This document shows positions 60,970-64,000 of a stretch of DNA of 64,000 nucleotides, in pieces. The stretch is from Candidatus Woesearchaeota archaeon (lineage in GTDB: Archaea > Nanobdellota > Nanobdellia > Woesearchaeales > GW2011-AR4). The stretch is from the NCBI GenBank assembly GCA_016185755.1, contig JACPMX010000015.1, positions 1-64,000 of the forward strand, given 5' to 3'. Made by a program: the position numbers and the translations under genes. How positions within the stretch are numbered: the stretch's first letter is position 1; each line of letters begins with the position of its first letter. The notes under the pieces are model-generated. The model worked only from the letters and a program-made list of their open reading frames with translations, was not told where the DNA came from and searched no databases.

Positions 60970-62145
60970 TCATTGCTTTTCGTACCAAATCCTATAAATC
61001 ATTCCAGAATAATCATCGCTTACATACATGACCCCTTCTTTGTCGAAAATGACATCAACAGGCCTGCCTGATACTTTTTCATCCTGAAGCCAGCCTGCTG
61101 CAAAATCACTGATTTCATTAGTTTCCATGTTTATCCTGACGACCTTGTAGCCGGTCTTCTCTTTCCTGTTCCACGAGCCGTGGTAGGCGACAAACAAGTC
61201 GCCTTTATATTGCGAAGGAAAATTGTCTCCAAAATTGAAAGCCAATCCCAAGGGAGCCGAATGGGCAGGGATGTCAATGTAGCTTGGAGCCTCAAACGGC
61301 TCCATGCAGGGATTCCGGATATAGGTGTTTTTGTCGAATTCCCCATCGTGAATGTTCTTCCCGTAGCAAACCGGCCAGCCGTAGTTCCTGCCTTCTTTAA
61401 TAATATTTATCTCGTCAGGCGGCAGGTCATCCCCGAGCAAATCCCTTGAGTTTTCGGTTGAATACATTTCTTTTGTTTCATGATGGAAAACAAATCCGAC
61501 AGCATTCCTTATTCCGCTTGCATAAACATCGCAATTCCCATCCGGGCTGCATTTCAGAATAGAAGCCCTTCTTTCATCATTTTCAATGCAGACATTGCAG
61601 CTTGAGCCAATGCTGACAAACAAATTGCTGCCATTAATCCTTATTGTTCTTGTCCAGTGGCCTCCACTTGGCAAATCAATTATGTGCTCGATTGTCGATT
61701 TATCGGCAGTCAAGTCATCTTTTAATCTTGCTTTAATCACGCTGTTTTCATTCGCAACATACATATGATCATCTTTGAAAGCAATCCCATGCGGCCTTTT
61801 CAGTCCGTTAATCACTTTGATTATTTCATCTGCTTTTCCATCTTTATTTTTGTCAGGCAAAGCCACTACCACTCCAGAATTCGGAAGGCTGGCAAACAAT
61901 ACATCATTATAGAATTCCATAAATCTTACGCCTTTGCTTGGCCCGGGAACATTAAACAGGCTTTTTCCAAGTTCAGAGGCGAAAATGCCAATTTCAAAGC
62001 CTGCTGGAAGATTTATATTTTTTAAGGCAGGATTTCGTGGACTTTCTTGTGTAGTTTGATTATCTAACTCATTTGTCACATTATTTGTAGCACATCCATA
62101 AACAAAAATAATTGCCAATAAAAATAAAATTTTTTTATTTTGCAT
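60970..62145 (-). CDS. sorbosone-dehydrogenase-like PQQ-type beta-propeller lipoprotein
   Basis: A 391-residue exported protein with a lipobox (IFVYGC, Cys about residue 18), so lipid-anchored. The rest is a six-bladed propeller of the glucose/sorbosone dehydrogenase family: KGVRFMEF, PHGIAFKDD, GGHWTRTI, ASGIRNAVGFVFH, GRNYGWPVCYG, SAPLGLAFN and VAYHGSWNRKEKTGYKVVR (PQQ-pocket type residues), ending YVSDDYSGMIYRIWY. PQQ biosynthesis is not visible, so activity with an acquired cofactor or another role is open. ATG 62145 is preferred; a TATA box on the minus strand lies about 28 nt upstream. Confidence 0.87.
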   Translation of the reverse strand: MQNKKILFLLAIIFVYGCATNNVTNELDNQTTQESPRNPALKNINLPAGFEIGIFASELGKSLFNVPGPSKGVRFMEFYNDVLFASLPNSGVVVALPDKNKDGKADEIIKVINGLKRPHGIAFKDDHMYVANENSVIKARLKDDLTADKSTIEHIIDLPSGGHWTRTIRINGSNLFVSIGSSCNVCIENDERRASILKCSPDGNCDVYASGIRNAVGFVFHHETKEMYSTENSRDLLGDDLPPDEINIIKEGRNYGWPVCYGKNIHDGEFDKNTYIRNPCMEPFEAPSYIDIPAHSAPLGLAFNFGDNFPSQYKGDLFVAYHGSWNRKEKTGYKVVRINMETNEISDFAAGWLQDEKVSGRPVDVIFDKEGVMYVSDDYSGMIYRIWYEKQ

Positions 62146-62220
62146 ATACACTAATATGGCTCCGTTTTATTTAAACATTTTGAAAAGATTTAAATACAAA
62201 TTTCAAGTTTTCTTTGCCTT

Positions 62221-62982
62221 ATGCAATGGCGCCTTATAGAGCAAGCACCTTATTCTGCAGCAATGAACATGGCCATAGACAATGCCATTTACGAAAGCGT
62301 TGCCAGCGGAAGGGAAAACCCGACAATAAGGTTCTACAAGTGGATGCCGAGCTCAATTTCCATTGGCGCTTACCAGGATCCCGGGGAAATCAATCTGGAA
62401 GCATGCAAAAAGCACAGCATTGGCATCGTAAGAAGGATGACGGGCGGAAGGGCTGTTTTTCATGATAAATCCGATTTCACATACAGCGTTATTGCCCCAA
62501 TCAGGGTTTTCAATTACAGCATAGGGAGCGCTTACAGGCAGATTTGCTCTTGGATGATAAACTCACTGAAGGAATTGGGAATAAAATCTTCATTGGAAAA
62601 CAAGAACGACATTGTTGTAAATGGAAAGAAAATTTCAGGCAATGCGGCAAAGGCAATGGACAAGGGAATCTACCTTCAGCACGGCACTCTGGTGTATGAC
62701 ATTGACATGGACGTGATGCCGGAAGTTTTGAATATATCAAAAGAGCCTGTAATGGAAAAAGTGACATCAATCCTGCAGCATAAAAAAGCAAGCCAGGAAA
62801 AAATCTACAATGCATTGAAAAATAACTTTGCAAAAGGCAAGGAAATCAAAACTGAAGACTTGTCAAAATATGAATTGATGCGGGCAGAAGACTTGGCAAA
62901 AACAAAATACAATCATTTAACGCTTCCGTCAGGCACTTTGCTCAGGAATAAAGGCGCTTGCTATGTGGAGAGAGGAGGTTAA
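62221..62982 (+). CDS. lplA: lipoate-protein ligase A family protein
   Basis: A 253-residue BPL/LplA/LipB-type enzyme attaching lipoate to E2 or H proteins. GIVRRMTGGRAVFHDKSDFTYS (lipoate-AMP loop with the RRxTGGRAVFH motif), LENKNDIVVNGKKISGNAAK (catalytic Lys) and YLQHGTLVYDIDMDVM are present; the C-terminal accessory domain is short. The neighbouring convergent gene is a lipoyl-dependent E2 component, which fits. TATA GATTTAAATAC (62189-62199) is 27 nt upstream, so leaderless. Confidence 0.92.
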   Translation: MQWRLIEQAPYSAAMNMAIDNAIYESVASGRENPTIRFYKWMPSSISIGAYQDPGEINLEACKKHSIGIVRRMTGGRAVFHDKSDFTYSVIAPIRVFNYSIGSAYRQICSWMINSLKELGIKSSLENKNDIVVNGKKISGNAAKAMDKGIYLQHGTLVYDIDMDVMPEVLNISKEPVMEKVTSILQHKKASQEKIYNALKNNFAKGKEIKTEDLSKYELMRAEDLAKTKYNHLTLPSGTLLRNKGACYVERGG

Positions 62983-63199
62983 AATTAAATCTGAACAAGA
63001 AAAAATAAGCTACAAATATTTTGTAAGTGGTACTTTAGTAGGAATAGCAGGAGGAATTTTTGGCAATATACTAGTTAATTCAATGTATAGGTTTATAGAC
63101 CAAAATCCTAGAGGACATAACTTAATTACACTTATAGTAGGTTTTATTGGATTTATTTTAGTTATATTAGTTGCCTATATGAAGTTAAGAAAAAATTAA
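62963..63199 (+). CDS. two-TM small membrane protein
   Basis: A 78-residue protein with two predicted membrane helices (about 20-43, YFVSGTLVGIAGGIFGNIL; about 52-73, LITLIVGFIGFILVILVAYM) separated by a short polar loop, and a Lys/Glu-rich N-terminus. It overlaps the end of lplA by 20 nt in another frame and is more AT-rich, so it may be acquired or fast-evolving; the frame carries a good hydrophobic pattern. No family recognised. Confidence 0.55.
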   Translation: MWREEVKIKSEQEKISYKYFVSGTLVGIAGGIFGNILVNSMYRFIDQNPRGHNLITLIVGFIGFILVILVAYMKLRKN

Positions 63200-63201
63200 T
63201 C

Positions 63202-64000
63202 TTATTCAAACTCGCATAATTCCAATCTAACAATCATGTCCATCATGAACCTTGCTGCCTGCGCCCCGTCAACAATACGATGATCGTAAGTCAATGACAA
63301 CGGCAGCATCTTTCTTATCTCGACTTTTCCGTTTTTTGCAACAGGCTTCTCCATTATCCTTCCGACCCCGAGAATCGCGCTTTCAGGGTAGTTTATGATT
63401 GGCGTGAAGAATTGCACTCCAACAGAGCCGAGATTTGAGATTGAAAATGTCCCTCCTTTCAAGTCCATCAAATTCACTTTCCTGCTTCTTGCATCGCTTG
63501 CCAGCTTTTCAACATCTTTCGCGATTGTCTTTACATCCTTTGCATCTGCCCCCTTTACAACAGGCACAAACAGCCCTTCTTCAGTGTCGACTGCAACACC
63601 TATATTGTAATATTTCTTCAGCACAATCTCTTCCCCTTCAAGAGAAGCATTAAGGTAAGGATGCTCTTTCAGGCACATCGCAGCTGCTTTTACAATGTAG
63701 GGCAGGAATGTCAGCTTGATGCCGTCTTTTTCATATTCTGCCTTTTCCTTTTCCCTCAATGCAGCCAGTTCTGTCACATCAAATTCATGCATGTTTGTCA
63801 ATTGCGCTGCTGTGAATATGGATTCTGACATTTTGGAAGCGACAGTTTTCTTTACCCCATGCAATGGAGTTCTTTCAACATACCCGAAGAAATCATATTT
63901 TCTTGTTACTTTGATTCCGGCAGGCGCAGCCAACTCTTCTTTTTTTGGAGTTGTTCCGGATGTTTTTTGCACATCTTCTATTGTGATTCTTCCTTCAGGC
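63202..64000 (-). CDS. dihydrolipoamide acyltransferase (E2), C-terminal part
   Basis: The 3' portion of an E2 component of a 2-oxoacid dehydrogenase complex, continuing past the window edge. The visible frame begins within the E1/E3-binding domain (PEGRITIEDV), then a linker and the catalytic acyltransferase domain: PLHGVKKTVASKMSES, FDVTELAALREKEKAEY, KYYNIGVAVDTEEGLFVPVVKGAD, GGTFSISNLGSVG, SAILGVGRI and LTYDHRIVDGAQAARFM (catalytic His/Asp: DHRxxDG). The N-terminal lipoyl domain must lie beyond 64000. The adjacent lipoate ligase would lipoylate it. Confidence 0.93.
   Translation of the reverse strand, partial: PEGRITIEDVQKTSGTTPKKEELAAPAGIKVTRKYDFFGYVERTPLHGVKKTVASKMSESIFTAAQLTNMHEFDVTELAALREKEKAEYEKDGIKLTFLPYIVKAAAMCLKEHPYLNASLEGEEIVLKKYYNIGVAVDTEEGLFVPVVKGADAKDVKTIAKDVEKLASDARSRKVNLMDLKGGTFSISNLGSVGVQFFTPIINYPESAILGVGRIMEKPVAKNGKVEIRKMLPLSLTYDHRIVDGAQAARFMMDMIVRLELCEFE

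Overview
The window looks like a chromosome segment of a small-genome DPANN archaeon, most likely Woesearchaeota/Pacearchaeota-like; the rank is my inference. Archaeal signs are a replication factor C large subunit, an archaeal/eukaryotic-type glycyl-tRNA synthetase, an intron-bearing tRNA-Cys with a bulge-helix-bulge-like fold, an archaemetzincin-like protease, a COG2112-type kinase, and many genes whose ATG lies about 25-30 nt after a TATA box (leaderless transcripts). Genes are tightly packed, often with 4-nt ATGA overlaps. No rRNA, CRISPR array or insertion sequence was seen.

Layout. 1-2.8 kb: accessory genes, including a HepT/MntA toxin-antitoxin pair. 2.9-9.2 kb: a B12-dependent deoxynucleotide block with two class II ribonucleotide reductases, a corrinoid adenosyltransferase and 3-methyladenine glycosylase; two NrdR-box-like sites precede the larger reductase. 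9.3-21.6 kb: mostly housekeeping genes (tiny zinc ribbon plus cold-shock protein, J-domain protein, GlyRS, a TerC-like membrane protein, RfcL, ValRS, CysRS next to tRNA-Cys), with an orphan gene, micro-ORFs and a Cys-rich surface protein.

21.8-45 kb is the most unusual part. It is a long same-strand array of cell-envelope genes built from a duplicated module. Each copy has a small DNA-binding protein (ribbon-helix-helix, then AbrB-like), a pilin-like membrane-anchored protein (A), a very large secreted Ig/FN3-type Cys-rich protein (B) and a six-TM protein (C). Copy 1 also carries a 2227-residue secreted protein with a lytic transglycosylase (SLT) domain, although archaea lack murein. In copy 2 the A gene has one in-frame TGA exactly where its paralogue has cysteine. 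I infer a surface apparatus for contact with, or attack on, other cells.

45-50 kb holds two orphan genes behind a duplicated promoter, a double nucleotidyltransferase-fold protein and a CBS/zinc-ribbon protein. 50.0-56.4 kb is a pyrimidine operon, pyrB-pyrI-pyrD-(archaemetzincin-like)-pyrK-pyrC-pyrE-(30-aa membrane peptide)-pyrF, covering every step from carbamoyl phosphate to UMP; carAB is not here. 56.4-64 kb carries a PEBP protein, a C39-like peptidase, a methyltransferase-kinase fusion, an anchored hydrolase, a small zinc protein, a methyltransferase-like protein, a sorbosone-dehydrogenase-like lipoprotein, and a lipoate ligase facing the 3' part of a lipoyl-dependent E2 acyltransferase that runs off the window.

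Several intergenic regions fold into compact structures: three tandem hairpins (29-103), a three-way junction (2807-2871) and a perfect four-way junction (12441-12535). They match no RNA family I recognise.
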